Source of the DNA: Dendrolimus kikuchii
Taxonomy: Eukaryota > Arthropoda > Insecta > Lepidoptera > Lasiocampidae
Direction: 5' to 3'
Assembly: GCA_019925095.2 (NCBI GenBank)
Contig: CM034412.1
Location: 7,685,501-7,749,500, forward strand
DNA: 64,000 nt
Under the pieces are notes generated by a model. The model made no database searches. It was not told the origin of the DNA and worked only from the letters and a program-made list of their open reading frames with translations. Below, in pieces: positions 45,040 to 57,600 of the stretch. The number at the start of each line of letters is the position of its first letter. Position 1 is the first letter of the stretch. Both the position numbers and the translations under genes were made by a program.

Positions 45040-45345
45040 TACAAAATTCACACCCCCTATTTTTTACCAGGGGAAATCCGCTTGCGGACCAACCACCGCG
45101 GGTGAAACGCGGTGGAGTGTGTGGGATTCTCCTCGTCGGGCTGGTACTAGCACCGTCGAATGTTATTGCCACGGTTGGGGATACCCACTATAAACCCTGG
45201 CCGATCCTCGTGACTCCCTTATCTGAGCTGGGGCTCGCTCACACATTCACCTGCAGCCCGGACGGACGATGGCCGGCCCTTCCATTTGTTAGCCGGAAAG
45301 CTGGACCTCTCCGCCTACCTCGAAATCGACACCCCAATGATTTAA
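45040..45345 (+). repeat. GC-rich retroelement fragment, relative of 50995-51165
   Basis: 'GTGTGTGGGATTCTCCTCGT', 'GGGCTGGTACTAGCACC', 'TGTTATTGCCACG' and 'GGGGATACCCACTATAAACC' occur in the same order, inverted, at 51165-50995. It probably comes from the 5' or middle part of a LINE. The open frame is incidental. Confidence 0.5.
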
Positions 45346-45451
45346 TATATTATAGCTTTTATATGTTTAGTATCCTATATATACTACCACATTTACCTCA
45401 TTCCACATTTATTTATTTACTGCTCAATACCTTACATTACGCGCAAGGTTG

Positions 45452-45550
45452 CCGGTAGGCGCTGGATGAGGAAGGCGGAGTAACGTGATGAGTGACGCCG
45501 ACTTGGGGAGGCCTACGTCCAGCAGTGGACTGCGAATGGATGACGACAAC
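45452..45550 (+). mobile_element. LINE 3' end of RTE-like type
   Basis: 'GCGCTGGATGAGGAAGGCGG' and 'GGGGAGGCCTACGTCCAGCA' then 'GTGGACTGCGAATGGATGAC' with a (GAC/GAT)-rich tail match the common lepidopteran LINE end 'GGAGGCC.A.GTCCAGCAGTGGAC'. Confidence 0.6.
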
Positions 45551-46800
45551 GACGACCTTATATTATTAAGAGACTCATTTCCGTGTAAAGTTAAAAAAGT
45601 TACATATATAAAAGTATAAATATAAAATGGATTCCAAATTATTATATATAGAGTCCGTGCCACGAAAGAAGTCCCACCCACAGACGCGGCGTTGCAATCG
45701 CCTGACTTAATCCTACCAAAGTAATTATTTGCTAAACCTTAAATCAATGTAAGTAATAACTGAATAATAAATACAAAATATTCCAAAATTAAAGCTTTAA
45801 ATTTCTTTCCTGGCTACTTTACGAATAAAATCCTATCAAATAGCGGAGCTGCTACTTTTAGTTCCTTTCTTTTCGCAGAGTCTGGTTAGATAGATAGATT
45901 TATAGGCTTCTTTAAGATTTTTAAAGAAGCCCTACAAACTTACTCTAACTCAATATGAATAAGACCGATAGAGTATACGAAAATTTCACAGATAAACATC
46001 ACTCTTTCTTGTCACAAATTCGAGAAAATATAAAACTAATGACATTAAATAAATGCTGTTACCGTTGAATCAAAAATAAGGATGTTCCATTTATTAATTA
46101 CTATAATGATTTACGATTGGTTGTCAACGCCATTTAGCTCGAGTGTTTATTAATGATGTTTGTCTACGGACGGTTGCTTGACACTCCGTCAAAATGCGTC
46201 GGCGCAACTATGTAGTACTTTAATGTAAGTAAACTATGCCACTAATGGTATTGTTAATCCAATCTTTTCCTGTACGGTAAACCAGTATGTATTTGTTATT
46301 GGAAAATTAATGGTTTTTCTAGTTTTATTTTTAGAGTCTCTTCGGCAAGTCATGGCACAACTAAATGACGATTTAAAAAAATTCAGCTCGCAACTTTAAA
46401 TTTAATGTAAAAATGATTCTTTGGTACTAATAAAACTACCTGTAGACTCGTTTTTAACCAAGACTGGTACACACCGGTCCAGCTCGACTAAGTCAACATT
46501 ACGCTTGCACTGGTGCGTACGCATCAGATCAAATTTTTACTATAATGAACAGTCAGAGTCCACGGCCAACCGACCGAATTTAAAATCCACTACAGAAATT
46601 CATAACACGGAAACCGAACTTTTGCACGCCAAACAAATTTTATTGTAAAATCGTGAAATATTAAAATATACGCATTATTTCGAACAAAAAATGTTTTATT
46701 AATGACTTCCTGCGTGTCACTATCTAATATTTATATCTTTTTTTATTACAACAAGTAATCTAATACAATAAAAGAAAACTTAACTTATTAATATTGTATT
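45551..46800. other. Repeat fragments, no gene
   Basis: 45805-45890 matches 6935-7020. 45905-45966 is a partial relative of the MITE at 59588 (it ends ATGAATAAGACC). The rest is AT-rich; the frame at 46421-46648 has no supporting feature. Confidence 0.45.
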
Positions 46801-47394
46801 ATACCCATAGTCCCTCAAGACTGTAAGTAGAATACTGAGCCTAGATCACCGTCTTATATGGGTAAGCCCAGAAGGCTGGCTACGTTTCCTCGCTGGATCG
46901 CCATACTGATCCGTTGCCCGAGGTAGGCACCAGCCTTCTGCTCACCTGAAGAGTAAATGACTAAATATTAGATATTAATAGAAATGTGGGATTATGATAA
47001 TAACTCGTAAGAAGCTTTCAATAACACGCTAAAGTTTGGCTAACGAAAATAGACACTCAAATTATTCACAAACTTTTTATGTAGTACCCAATAATAACCC
47101 GCAGGGGGCTTTGTAGCGAAGCTTTATGTGAGTAGCGACACTTCAGACCTGACTCCGGGGGCCAAGCCAAGGCCCCCGCCTCCGTGCTTGCCTTAACCAG
47201 CCGGCAAGGAGTGGAGATCGCTAGAACTGAGACTCAAGCTCCAGGGGTGGAAGTGATAAATGGCATAACGTCAGAAGTAGCCTTAGTGAACCTGCAGCTC
47301 ACCTCTCTACACCTCTTAGCCACTCACACCCATGTTCCCCTTTCCTCTATGTCATTTTTTGGGGCCCATGCAGGGAGTGGCGAGTCACCGTCTG
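46801..47394 (+). repeat. GC-rich retroelement-like block
   Basis: It includes an AGAAGGCTGG / CCAGCCTTCT stem (about 46870-46940) and GGGGGCCAAGCCAAGGCCCC (47157-47176). It runs directly into the family T 3' region, so it is plausibly another part of the same or a neighbouring LINE. The frames here show no reverse transcriptase motif. Confidence 0.4.
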
Positions 47395-47720
47395 CCGATT
47401 TTTCCATGTTCCCCGAAAATTGCGACGGGCCATAGTCCCCATATTCCCAGACCCCTAGTAACACTAGCAGTTCACCCCAATAGCCCGGTACTTTTTGTTC
47501 TCACTTCCCATAATAGTCCTACACTGGCAGGGGCTTGTCCTTGGGTGCATTATTATATGATATAGACAGGGATAATCGCTGGTCAGTGTCCGGCCAAATT
47601 TACATCAAATTTGTCAAGGGGCCTTCTACGTGTTGGCCTTCCCGTGGCCCCACGTAAGCCCTCCAAAAGTCCGGGCAATTTTTATGGCGCGTGGTCTTTA
47701 AAGACATACAAATATCAATG
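47395..47720 (+). mobile_element. LINE family T 3' region, second copy
   Basis: Colinear with 39540-39880: CCATGTTCCCCGAAAATTGC to AATTTTTATGGCGC, ending at AAAGACATACAAAT. Confidence 0.65.
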
Positions 47721-48111
47721 TCATTCAGGGTAGGGTATAGTTAGTTATGACACTTTTATTTATTATGAATAGATCCGTCTTTTAAACATTTGTTAGAAGG
47801 TTAATACAGTAGCGAAGTGAACCGGAGCTGAGTCTTAGCCTTGATGGTTACCTTTTGAAGTGTAACTTCTATATAAACGGGGGGTCTTAGGATTTTTCTG
47901 TCACGAAAAAGCGTTACGGCCACGTGGAGGAGCGGCATAAATTTAGACTAGACGTGGTGAGAGGCAGCATAATTTTAGAGTATACTATGGGATGCGTTTT
48001 TTGGTTCCGGATCGAATTCAGTTTTTTATATGTTTAAATAAAAAATGCATTCATTAAGATATACCTAACCTAACCAGATCATAATTTGTAGTAAACCTGC
48101 GAAAAATCGAG

Positions 48112-48335
48112 ATGTGTGCTGGGACACATAGTAGAAGTGAAACTTCAACGGACAAGTGGAAAATACGAATGGCAACGGACAAGTGGCAAAACGAATCGCA
48201 ACAAAATTTTAACTTGAAGTTTCACGGGCAGGTTTTCAAATTGGACAAGTACATTAACAATCTACCCGTAAAACTTCAAGTTAAAATTTTGTTGCGATTC
48301 GTTTTGCCACTTATCCGTTGCCATTCGTTTTTTTT
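48112..48335. repeat. Long inverted repeat (~66-bp arms) with adjacent partial duplication
   Basis: The left arm, about 48166-48232, and the right arm, about 48262-48327, are complementary with only one or two mismatches (core ATCGCAACAAAATTTTAACT). They surround a ~30-nt loop. Just left of the arm, CAACGGACAAGTGG is duplicated. A transcript would form a near-perfect long stem. Confidence 0.85.
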
Positions 48336-49567
48336 TTGTAACTAACTAAAGTCACCTTATACCTATTTCAAATAAATAATAAAATGTTTCATATAACTAT
48401 ACCCCAACCGTCATTTATCTAAAACATTGTTGTTATTATAGTCATTTTCATTATTTTAGTGTAATTATACTTTACAAGTTTAAAACATGAATAAAACCAT
48501 TTAAAGTGAAATGCGGAAGTTGTGGTTTTGCATGGTTTCTAATTTCGAGAAAAAGCAACAGTAGAAAGATGATGAATTGGAGGCAAAACAAGATTGTCTA
48601 CGAATTGTATAAATATTCTATGTTTATTTTTAAAAGTATTGTGCAGCAAACCCTGCCCTAGCATTTGTGCCATGTTTCTCTCTCCATTCCAAGGTTGTCT
48701 GGAAGAGATCGCTGTCAGCGATAAGACCGCCATTTATACCTAATTCTAAGCTGTTTTTGTGTATTATTTCATTCATTTTATTGTACAATAACGTACATAT
48801 ATTCTATTCTATTCTAATTTAGGACTTGCCATACTGATATTTATTGCTGCTTTTTCAATCTCTACTTTCATTGTCCAGTATCTAGGCCCCATTCTAGCAG
48901 CTACAAAACTGAAGATAGTAATATGAGGTATGCAAAGTATACTATCGAAATACAATTTCATGTAGAATATTTTCTGCAAATTTCATTGATTTTAAGAGAT
49001 AGGTTTGGACTTTTTTTATCGAACCTTGTATTAATTCGCGAAGATACATAATTCAATCGTTTTAACATTTTTAAACTTAAGTATCACATTTACAGTATCG
49101 TTTCCCAATTCTTAAATTTCAAAGCATCATCTGCGAAAGTTCTGGGAAAGAAGTATATCTGTCACAAACAGTTGCATTTTCTCTGTGATGTACGTACGTC
49201 CAATTAGTCTTTCCTTTAGCAATTACAATTAAAATTGCATTAAAGCGTGTGCGTACTTACTTTTTCAACGAGAATAATGAGATTTTCTCATGGCATGATA
49301 ATAAATTATAATCTATCTATGGAATGGGTTTGAAATGTACGGATTTCAATGAATAAGTGATTCGTAATATAAAGGCCTAAGATGCTGAGTTAAGTCATTT
49401 TACGGGAAGTCATAGTACATAAATACATACATTCAAGTCAGTTGAGACACTTTTTATCATCTTACAAAACTCCGAAAGATCCTAAATTTTGCAAGACAAT
49501 AACAAGTTACGAAGTCAGACCTGAAAAGACTCAAATACTGACCTTACCTAAATACTGATCCTACTGA
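48336..49567. other. LINE family G hairpin at 48690-48745, otherwise no feature
   Basis: TTGTCTGGAAGAGATCGCTG and CAGCGATAAGACCGCC form the family G 3' hairpin, plus orientation. The rest is AT-rich. Confidence 0.5.
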
Positions 49568-49640
49568 CCAAATACTAAAATATCATAATAAAAATTATTT
49601 TAATAAAATAATTTTTATTATATTTTAGTATTTTAAAATT
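49568..49640. repeat. AT-only inverted repeat, ~32-bp arms
   Basis: AAATACTAAAATATCATAAT... (49570 on) pairs with ...ATTATATTTTAGTATTT (to about 49635), with a single-base gap. Confidence 0.75.
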
Positions 49641-50102
49641 ATAGTCGATTATAATATTATATTTTAGCGCCTCAGGGATCAGCGCTTTCGCAGATTATCA
49701 CACTTGTCAAACAAGACAATTACCTAGGTATCATAATCAAGTGGAATTTTATTTTATGTCTTACAATTACCAGTATATCCAGGACAAGTTGTCAATTTCT
49801 ATAGCAATCCTCCTAAAATATCATAATTTTAGAATTTATTGTAATATGCGTAATTTGCCGAATTATACATATATCGGTACTACACTTTTCTCATCCACCA
49901 CCTACCGAAGACCTTGCGTAGACCCACCGGGCCAGAGGCCGTCCCACAATATATTTATCGAGACATGATCTCCACTCCAGAACTTGTTTGCTCCATCGGC
50001 TATTGCTCCTGCGACAGACGTGACCGGCCCACTGTCACTTCAGCTTGATAATTTTAGGACCAATGCCGGTGACTTTGCTTCTTTTTTATTGCATGAGTTT
50101 AA
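49641..50102. other. Unassigned DNA ending in a family A head
   Basis: 50080-50102 (TTTTATTGCATGAGTTTAAC) is the first 20 bp of family A, abutting the helicase-tail copy. Confidence 0.4.
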
Positions 50103-50540
50103 CATACAGCAACACGCACTACCACCGCATTGCATTACACGCACACTTCACAAACAAACCAAGACACACAAAGAACGTAAAAATTAATAACCTAGGCACA
50201 GAAAGGAAAAACAAGGCACATGGCACTAGTTAAGATAATATATATACAGGTATAGACATAAGGCACACATTGCACATGCACTTCCTCATAACACCAGCAT
50301 GTAACAGATACGCTCTACTTTAGTATAAGATACATACATACATAACTTCACGCCAGTTCCCTTGCGGGGTAGGCACGAACAACAGAGTGCCATTTAGACT
50401 TATTCTTACACACCTCACTTGCCTCTTTGACATTCATAACTCTTGTCATGCAAGCTCGTCTGTTCTTAAGGCTCCTGACATAATATAAGATAAGTATTAA
50501 AATTAGAATAAATTAATATAATAAGTTATTCTTAACCATG
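50103..50540 (+). mobile_element. Helicase-unit 3' UTR copy, interrupted by a LINE tail
   Basis: 50103-50332 matches 61845-62075 (CGCACTACCACCGCATTGCA, TAACCTAGGCACAGAAAGGA, CATGCACTTCCTCATAACAC). 50493-50540 continues with the following words (GTATTAAAATTAGAATAAAT, AATATAATAAGTTATTC). The break holds a LINE tail. Confidence 0.8.
50333..50483 (-). mobile_element. LINE 3' end with (TATG)n tail nested in helicase-tail copy
   Basis: It is the same family as 40141-40803, 150 bp long. The target duplication TATAAGATA lies at 50324-50332 and 50484-50492. The insertion splits a copy of the helicase-unit UTR. Confidence 0.85.
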
Positions 50541-50994
50541 TATCAGGACCTAAGTAATACACAAAACATTACTGACAAAGAACATAGACTCTATAATAAT
50601 AAACATATTTCTCAAGCACTTTGACAGGAAAGTGATGGTCTATTTATTGAGCGACGTTAATTGCATTAGTTTTCAAGTTAATGATATTAACAGTGCTCGT
50701 GGGAACAAACAATATAGTTTAATGAATACACAATACACACCATATACCTAATTGTTTATCATCAATATCATCTCTGACACGATAAAACCAAAATTTTGAA
50801 GCAAAGAAAGAAAATACATTTAGTCAGAAAAATATAAATTGCGAGACATATAGAAAAAATGACTTAAATATATAACAAAAAAATATGTACTCTCGCGATG
50901 GTACCATATGGGTGCAGTTCAGCACATACCAGACAAACGGTGCTTGACGTTGGTTTTCAAATGTCGAGGCCCATGCCTGCCAGTTCTAGCGGAG
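50541..50994. other. No recognisable feature
   Basis: AT-rich, no frame or repeat recognised. Confidence 0.4.
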
Positions 50995-51170
50995 AGGCTA
51001 GGTCATATACCTGAAGCTCTGGCATAAGGCGTAGGACGGAACACCCAGGGGTTTTAGTGGGTATCCCTGGGGCGTGGCAATAGCATGGCACCAGTTCTGA
51101 CTGGGCCTGCTAGTGCCACCCCCGATCTGGCGAATCCCACACACGGGTCGCGAACTGACACACGTTGGTA
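50995..51170 (-). repeat. GC-rich retroelement fragment, relative of 45040-45345
   Basis: Read inverted it gives GTGTGTGGGATTCGCCAGAT, GTGGCACTAGCAGG, GCTATTGCCACG and GGGATACCCACTAAAACCCC, paralleling the 45-kb fragment with about 20-30 percent difference by eye. Confidence 0.5.
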
Positions 51171-52699
51171 TCAGTTTAGGCAACTCTCTTTAACGACGAG
51201 CAATTTAGAGATAAATAAACAATCGAAATAATCGAATTGTCTTATAAGTAATCGAGTTAACAATCAATTCGCTACTCGACTAAACAGTCCAAAATGTGAT
51301 TGTTTTAAGTCTTTCAATCAAGTTATTCGACCCGATAGTTGCTCGGCGGATGAAACCAGTAGTGTCTCGAATTTTCTTAGTAACTTGTATACGAGTGCCT
51401 TACCCTACCTTGCCTATTATTATTTTAAGTAGCCCTATACGTCAGAGTCAATGATTTCGTGTATGCAAATCATAGCGACTTACACTCGCATCAGACTCTG
51501 AACAGAGATGCGATTGTACCGTTGGCAGTTGGAGAAATCTAACACACTAACGTATGTTATGGGTACGAACATAATAATAATTATTACAAATTATCAGAAA
51601 AAAATCAAACTCTCCGACAGTTTAAACGCATTCACTTGCCGGGTAAAGAAGTGGCTAATCGAGCACGCCTTCTATAGCTTGAAGAAATTCATGGGAATGT
51701 AATGGAATTCTAAATAACCAAATAATATAACCTTCACGTGTAACATAGTTACAAATCTATGAGATTATGATTTTATAAGGTGTATCGATTCAGCGGCTTT
51801 TTAGAGTCGGGCTCGAAACCATCGACTACAAGTGTCATCGAAACAATCGAGAAACATCGAGTAGTTGGAACAATTTTTTGTAAATTTCGTCATCATTCAT
51901 CGCTATTTTAGTGCAGGTACAAACGGGCCACCAGCCACAGTGTGCCGCGAGTTCCTACAGAGTATAAGAAAAGCGGTGGCTGTGGTCGGTGCCCGTGTGT
52001 GCCGAGCCTTAGCAATCTCATTTGCTATTTCACAGACGTGAAAGCCGATGTGGATACAGGAAGCATCTCTTCCATGACTTCACACATTCGCCATAGGTAT
52101 TTCATCGTCATGAAATAGTAATATAAAAATCAGTCCGCAACGAATAATAAATTTAGGCGTGACTAATAGAATTGAAAGTTTTCCATTAAATGCAATCATG
52201 CAATATGCATATTATTTTTATGATTTAATCAATTTATTATAATGATTTTCAATACATTTTGCTTGATGGGTTCGCTCACCAATCTTCTGGAAAAATTATT
52301 TAAAATTTAAGTAGCAATTCATAAATTGTGGTCCACTGATGTATCCAGATCGGTAATCTCGATGTACAGATTTTTCACAATGCTCTCCTAAACCGCATTA
52401 GCACGAAGTAATTGTAAACTATGCAAGTTAGGTCATAACAATTGCATAAACGGTGGATGATCATTAGGTTTCGAAGTTAAGTTATTGGAATAAGACGTGA
52501 GTCACTAAGCGACCACGGCAATTTAAAAAAATATTTTGATTTCATTGTGATACTAGACTTTCCCACGAAGCTTTACTAATATTATCTTTATGCATTTATC
52601 CCGCAGAAACTACTCCGTATTCAGGAGTAAACAGTATCCATTTATTTATTTGTCTTTATTACCGAATTATAAACTAAATCCCAATTATTATTATTTTTC
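51171..52699. other. No supported gene
   Basis: 51180-51400 is rich in TCGA-containing words (AATCGA, ATCGAG). 51900-52020 is GC-richer without a frame. I see no domain in the frame at 51508-51702. Confidence 0.4.
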
Positions 52700-53000
52700 T
52701 ATATCTATATTAATATATTCAGCATGTCTTTTGACACGTAGGCCTCCTCCAACACTTTCCAGCCACTTCTTCTCTTTGCTATCCTACTCCATGTAACCCC
52801 TGCTAATTCTCTTATATTGTCTTCCCATCTTCTGTGTTGCTGTCCTTTCCTCCTCTTTCCACCCATGGATTACCATTCTGTCAGTATTTTTGTCTGCTTT
52901 TCTTTGCTCGCTGTTTTCATATGTCCTATCCATCACCACTTTAGCTTTCTAAAATTCTGTTTTACCTACATCTTCTACTTTAGTTTTAACTTTTAAATTT
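52700..53000 (-). pseudogene. Decayed LINE C-terminal region
   Basis: Minus-strand reading of 52790-52715 gives words such as GAAGTGGCTGGAAAGTGTTG and GAGGAGGCCTACGTGTCAAA, i.e. a W.. LEEAYV ending found at the C-terminus of lepidopteran RTE-like LINE proteins. Upstream (to about 52960) GGAGGAAAGGACAGCAACAC fits the preceding basic segment. Frames are broken. Confidence 0.45.
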
Positions 53001-54606
53001 GATGAATCGTTTTTTATCTTTGAATGTAAAACCTAACACACCCCTTTCCATCTTACGTTGGCAAGTTCTTAATTTCCCTGTTTAATTGTGACAGAATCCA
53101 TGTTGGGTAGGTATCCGTAGGTTAGGCATCGAAATGTGCAAGTGTTAAAAACTCTTCTTTTGGCTGCAATGGGATATGTATAGCACTTCATAATTTCCAG
53201 TATCTATACCAAGTGACAGTCGAGTAAATCAAAAGTCACGTCATTAATATGTCTTGCTGAACAGCCTGCCTCTTTCTTTTTTGCTATGTATCATTGAGTT
53301 GTGTTTCTTAAATAAAATTAAAATGCTTGTATTAGTTGTAAAACTATATTTTATTGATATAAAAGCTTCAAATAAAATCACCAAGCGTATAAAGTATCCA
53401 GAGTTAATCCTAAAAAACAAAAAAGAATTAAAAAAAATTATATCGAAAATTTCTTATCACACAATAGTTTCGATATTTGTGCGAGCGTATCGCTTGAGAT
53501 TTGTGCCAATTATTTGAATGAAGACTGCTAATCAAACCGAGGAGTGCTATCGATGGCCATTGTATTGGCCACAGATACGCCGAGTTACGCCACGATAAAC
53601 CAAATGCATAATTCAATACATACGTAATTACATCCACGGTTAATACGAATTATTTTCAACAAAAGATTTCTGTTTTTACTACGTATATCCTTGCCGTGAT
53701 TATTTCTAAAGTTTAATTTTATGTACTTTTTCATTAATGCTCCTCCATTAGGGTGCCATAGCTAAATTAATCTTATGATATATATGAATACCCTTATAAA
53801 TTCACCATTCGTCCGGTTATTGTTCATATAGTATATAATTTATTTCATAACATTAAGGTACAGTTCAAGAAGTTAAACGTTTAAATACAAACAACTTAGG
53901 CGGTCTTATCACCAAAAGCAATTTCTTCCAGATAACCTTAGGTTAGATTTTAAAAATTAGTGTAACATGTGGGTTTTGCAATATAACTAGAATAATATAT
54001 ATGAGTGTAGATATATATAATTTATGTATATATTGATATTATTTATGTACTTATATCACAGTCATTTTCTGAAAATCACACTAGAACCAATCTGTCACTA
54101 TACGAAGGGCAAAATTCATTCGTTAATGTCATACAGTGAAACTACTGTTGTTCCTAAATATAGTGCAAATTTTTTCACAACGGTACTTATTAGATAGACA
54201 CATAGATATCACTAATGTCATTATGCGTTTTGGTAGCAATGGATGCAACCTTCGATAGTGAGTAATATTGACATATTTATAATGGTGACGTTGCTTGCAC
54301 ACATTTTTATGTCCACTCCGTGTGAAACGTTGCTATTTTTTAAAATTTAGAACACATTTGTTTGAAATTATTACCAGTGAGATGTCTATTGAAACTAGTA
54401 ATTAATAAAGAATTTAAATGACAACATCATACTTTTCATTAAAACATGACACTTCATGAATATAATCAGAAAAGTGACACTATTTCCTGAGAACACATAA
54501 AATAGTTAAAATTATACAATTTATTAAGTTCAAATTAAAGATGGCTTGAATATATATTAACAGAATAAAACGATTTTAATATTTTTTACAATAGATTTTT
54601 ATTTAG
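53001..54606. other. AT-rich; family G hairpin at 53890-53945
   Basis: GGCGGTCTTATCACCAAAAG with CAATTTCTTCCAGATAACCT is an inverted family G 3' hairpin. The frame at 53254-53517 shows no domain. Confidence 0.45.
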
Positions 54607-54870
54607 TGCTTTCTTTTCTCTCTCTTTTCTGTCACCATATACCAATTAATTGGGGTCAGCACAATTATGTCTTTTCCTTCCACACTCCTCTATTCTGACA
54701 TACATCTTTCACATCACAAATCATCATATCATCCTTCACACAATACATCCATCTTTTTTTTGGTCTACCTTTACATTTGTACCCATTCATCTTGTAGTAT
54801 AACATTCTTTTTCACGTGACTTTCATCCCTCCTCATTATATGCCCATACCAACTTAGTCTTCTTCCTCTT
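54607..54870 (-). pseudogene. Decayed LINE-like coding fragment
   Basis: The pyrimidine-rich plus strand (TCTTTTCCTTCCACACTCCT, ATCATCATATCATCCTTCAC, CATCCATC..GGTCTACC) matches a pattern I know from inverted lepidopteran LINE coding parts. Similar words occur at 6300-6360. Too decayed to assign. Confidence 0.35.
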
Positions 54871-56182
54871 TATTTAGTGCACCTCCTGAAAATTGCGAGT
54901 TTGGTTAAGTAACGATTTGATTCTGAACATGAAATACTCTGGTGTGGTGTGGCTGTGTTGTAGTGGCCTGGTGTATATTTTATTTTTTAATATACGGCAT
55001 TCGTGGTCAGATTATTAAGAAGGTATAAACAGTGGAGCAATACGCGAATTAGGCAACAGTTTAATTAATATAAAATTACTGAGATTTCGCACATGTAATT
55101 AAACAAGCCATAATAACATGTCTTATGGAATCTCATAATTAAGAATTTTTTACTCGATCTGTCATTCATTCCACCTTCAGAAATAATTACGAATCTATAA
55201 GGGAATTTTATAATTAATTCATACCGATATAGGTATACCTTATAAATTTAAAGAGGAATTTCTAGGGTTCCGTAGCCAATTTAGCACAAAAATAAAATCT
55301 TTACGTAATCGTCATGCCTGGCTGTTTGTATGTCTGTGTATCTCACAATCATTTTTTTATTTCACATGTGCACGTCTATCAAGTTAGGTACTTTTATAGG
55401 AAATTTCACATGCTACAAATGTCACAATTGCCATACTTCATTGTTTCAGGCGACGTAATAGTGACATTATGTGAGTTGTCTAATGCGCAGACAAAAACTA
55501 TCGTCATCATACCTAAATTTATTCGCAATTAGTCATTATGCGACTTTCAATTAAAAGAAAATAACACAGCATTTATTTATGCGCTGCGCTATATTGATTA
55601 CAATGTATTCACAAAGAAATAATGCTTTAGGGTTGTCTAGAAGAGATCGCTCTAAAGCGGTAAGGCCGCCCACTGTTCCGGCTTTTAGGGCCTTGTAATC
55701 GTTTCTTAAATTTAAAGAAACTGCTCAGCAATTGATTAATGAAAATCTTACCCATAAATTCCTCTTTAGTCGAATATTTTGGGTACAACCTACGTTAATC
55801 ATTCAAATTTCGTTTATCTGTGCTCCTCCTAGGTAAACAACAGGTAATACACGTTTATAAGTGAAAATAAAGATATTCATTGATTAGGGTCTGATTCTGA
55901 TTCTCTTACTTGAGAGATGCCTAATCGTTTCTTACTGAGAATATTATAAATAAGGCCTTTACTGTTTAATATGACTACTATAATTTGTTAATTTAATATG
56001 TATATGATGAAAAACAAAGAGTATTTATTCTATCTACCTGTCTAGGGCATCACAAATTGATCAATGATCGACCGGTCAAAAATGAAATAAGCCTTTGGAC
56101 CCAGTATAGTCTATTTAGCGCTATAAAGTACTGAAACCGGGGAAAAGTAAAGATTAGGGGTGGCCACCATACATGTAATTAA
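54871..56182. other. AT-rich; family G hairpin at 55628-55690
   Basis: GGTTGTCTAGAAGAGATCGC-TCTAAAGCGGTAAGGCCGCC is a plus-strand family G 3' hairpin. No gene recognised; the frame at 55314-55532 has no supporting feature. Confidence 0.45.
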
Positions 56183-57600
56183 GAGTTAACTTTGAAGTGA
56201 AACTTCTTTAGAATCGTTGTGATTTGAAACTCGATGAAATGAAAAAGCGAGACTAAAAAGAAATAAACACTAAATCCATAGGTCCTAAGCCTGCGAGAGA
56301 AGAGATACGAGTTTTATATTGTGCAGCACAGATTAGAGAGCCAATAAGACCGATGATTAAATATAGGTCTAATTTGGACCGAAATAAAACTGATACTTAT
56401 TAATATTTTTTAGACTAAAACAGTGAAAAATTGAAGTAATACTTAAGAAGTTTATTTTGATAAATAATATGTTGACAGATGTAGGCTACAGGAATTAAAT
56501 TTATATTAATAAAAGTTAGAGAAAATTATCTGTATATTAACGTCTTAAATTCCTTCGCCTATCTACTGGCCACAATTTGCGTCATGATACGTACCGAAAA
56601 CTTATGACGCCTGCACACACTTCATCCTATTATGATAATTCTTTTACGGTACAGGCTGTCAAACTTTGCAATATGCTGCCTCTTACTGTCAGAGAGGCCA
56701 AATCCTTACCAACATTTAGAAATTTGCTCAGAAAACACTATTTATCCACAAATAGCTATGTCTGATTAACAGAATATAATCATGCTAATACATTTATTAT
56801 AATAACTTATGTATTATTGTATATATATGACTATGTATATATGTATGTATTTGTATATTTATTTCTTAAATTAGTTTGAGTATTTATGTATCTATTGCCT
56901 TTTTCCTGCACCACCTATATCGCCTGATTCAAATTTCTTTCATTTAGGTTGCCTGGAAGAGATCGCTTTGAGCGATAAGGCCGCCTATTGTATTGCCTAG
57001 AAAATATTGTAAATATGGTCTGTTTTTGTAATTGTATATTTTGGTGTGCAATAAAGTGTTATCTCTCTGTCTCTCTCTCTCTCTCTGTGAGTATATTCTC
57101 TGAAATTTCACTTCTACTACGTGTGAACTGCACACATACACAATTTTTGAAGTGAAACGTCTTTAGAATCGTTGTGATTTGAAAATCGATGAAACGTAAA
57201 AATGATACAAAATGAGATAAACACATAAAATTCAACCTTATTTAATTCGAAATAAAATATATTCCTCTTTACCCGTTAGTATTAATTTTCAAATTAAATA
57301 AATCTTAAAAGATTTGAAATGAATTTTAGCTCTATCTGTATACACTTAAGGCAGATATTCTTTTATACGTAGACCAAAGGAAATTGTGCGTAACATTTCA
57401 TTGAATTTTGAACTTTATAGTAGTGATTTAAAATGTAATTTAGATTGAATTTTTTGAGTTATAATATGTTGACGGATGTAGGCTAAAGGAATTATATTTA
57501 TATTAATACAATTTAGAGAAGAATTATCTATGAGTATATTCTCTGAACATCCACTTCTGCTGCGTGTGAACTGCACACACACACACAATTTTTTTAGTGT
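56183..57600. repeat. Tandem duplication (~450-bp unit), first copy split by a LINE
   Basis: 56190-56535 plus 57090-57145 together match 57146-57598: GAAGTGAAAC.TCTTTAGAAT, GTTGAC.GATGTAGGCTA, GAGTATATTCTCTGAA and CGTGTGAACTGCACACA occur in the same order. Between the two parts of the first copy lies a family G LINE fragment. Confidence 0.75.
56540..57085 (+). pseudogene. LINE family G, reverse transcriptase C-terminal fragment and 3' UTR
   Basis: The frame ending at 56765 encodes SSYYDNSFTVQAVKLCNMLP, the same C-terminal motif as at 30650-30916 but with an altered WxSLP. After the stop come the 3' UTR, the hairpin CTGGAAGAGATCGCTTTGAG (56950) and AATAAAGTGTTATCTCTC running into a (TC)n stretch (57063-57086). 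There is no full polymerase domain. Possible TCTGT direct repeats mark the ends. Confidence 0.7.

Noticed and set aside
47157..47435. Possible protein-coding gene in GC-rich DNA
   Set aside because: No recognisable domain, several short competing frames, and it is continuous with a LINE 3' region.
57047..57095. (TC)n tract as a microsatellite of independent origin
   Set aside because: It sits exactly at the 3' junction of the LINE fragment and is better explained as its tail or junction expansion.
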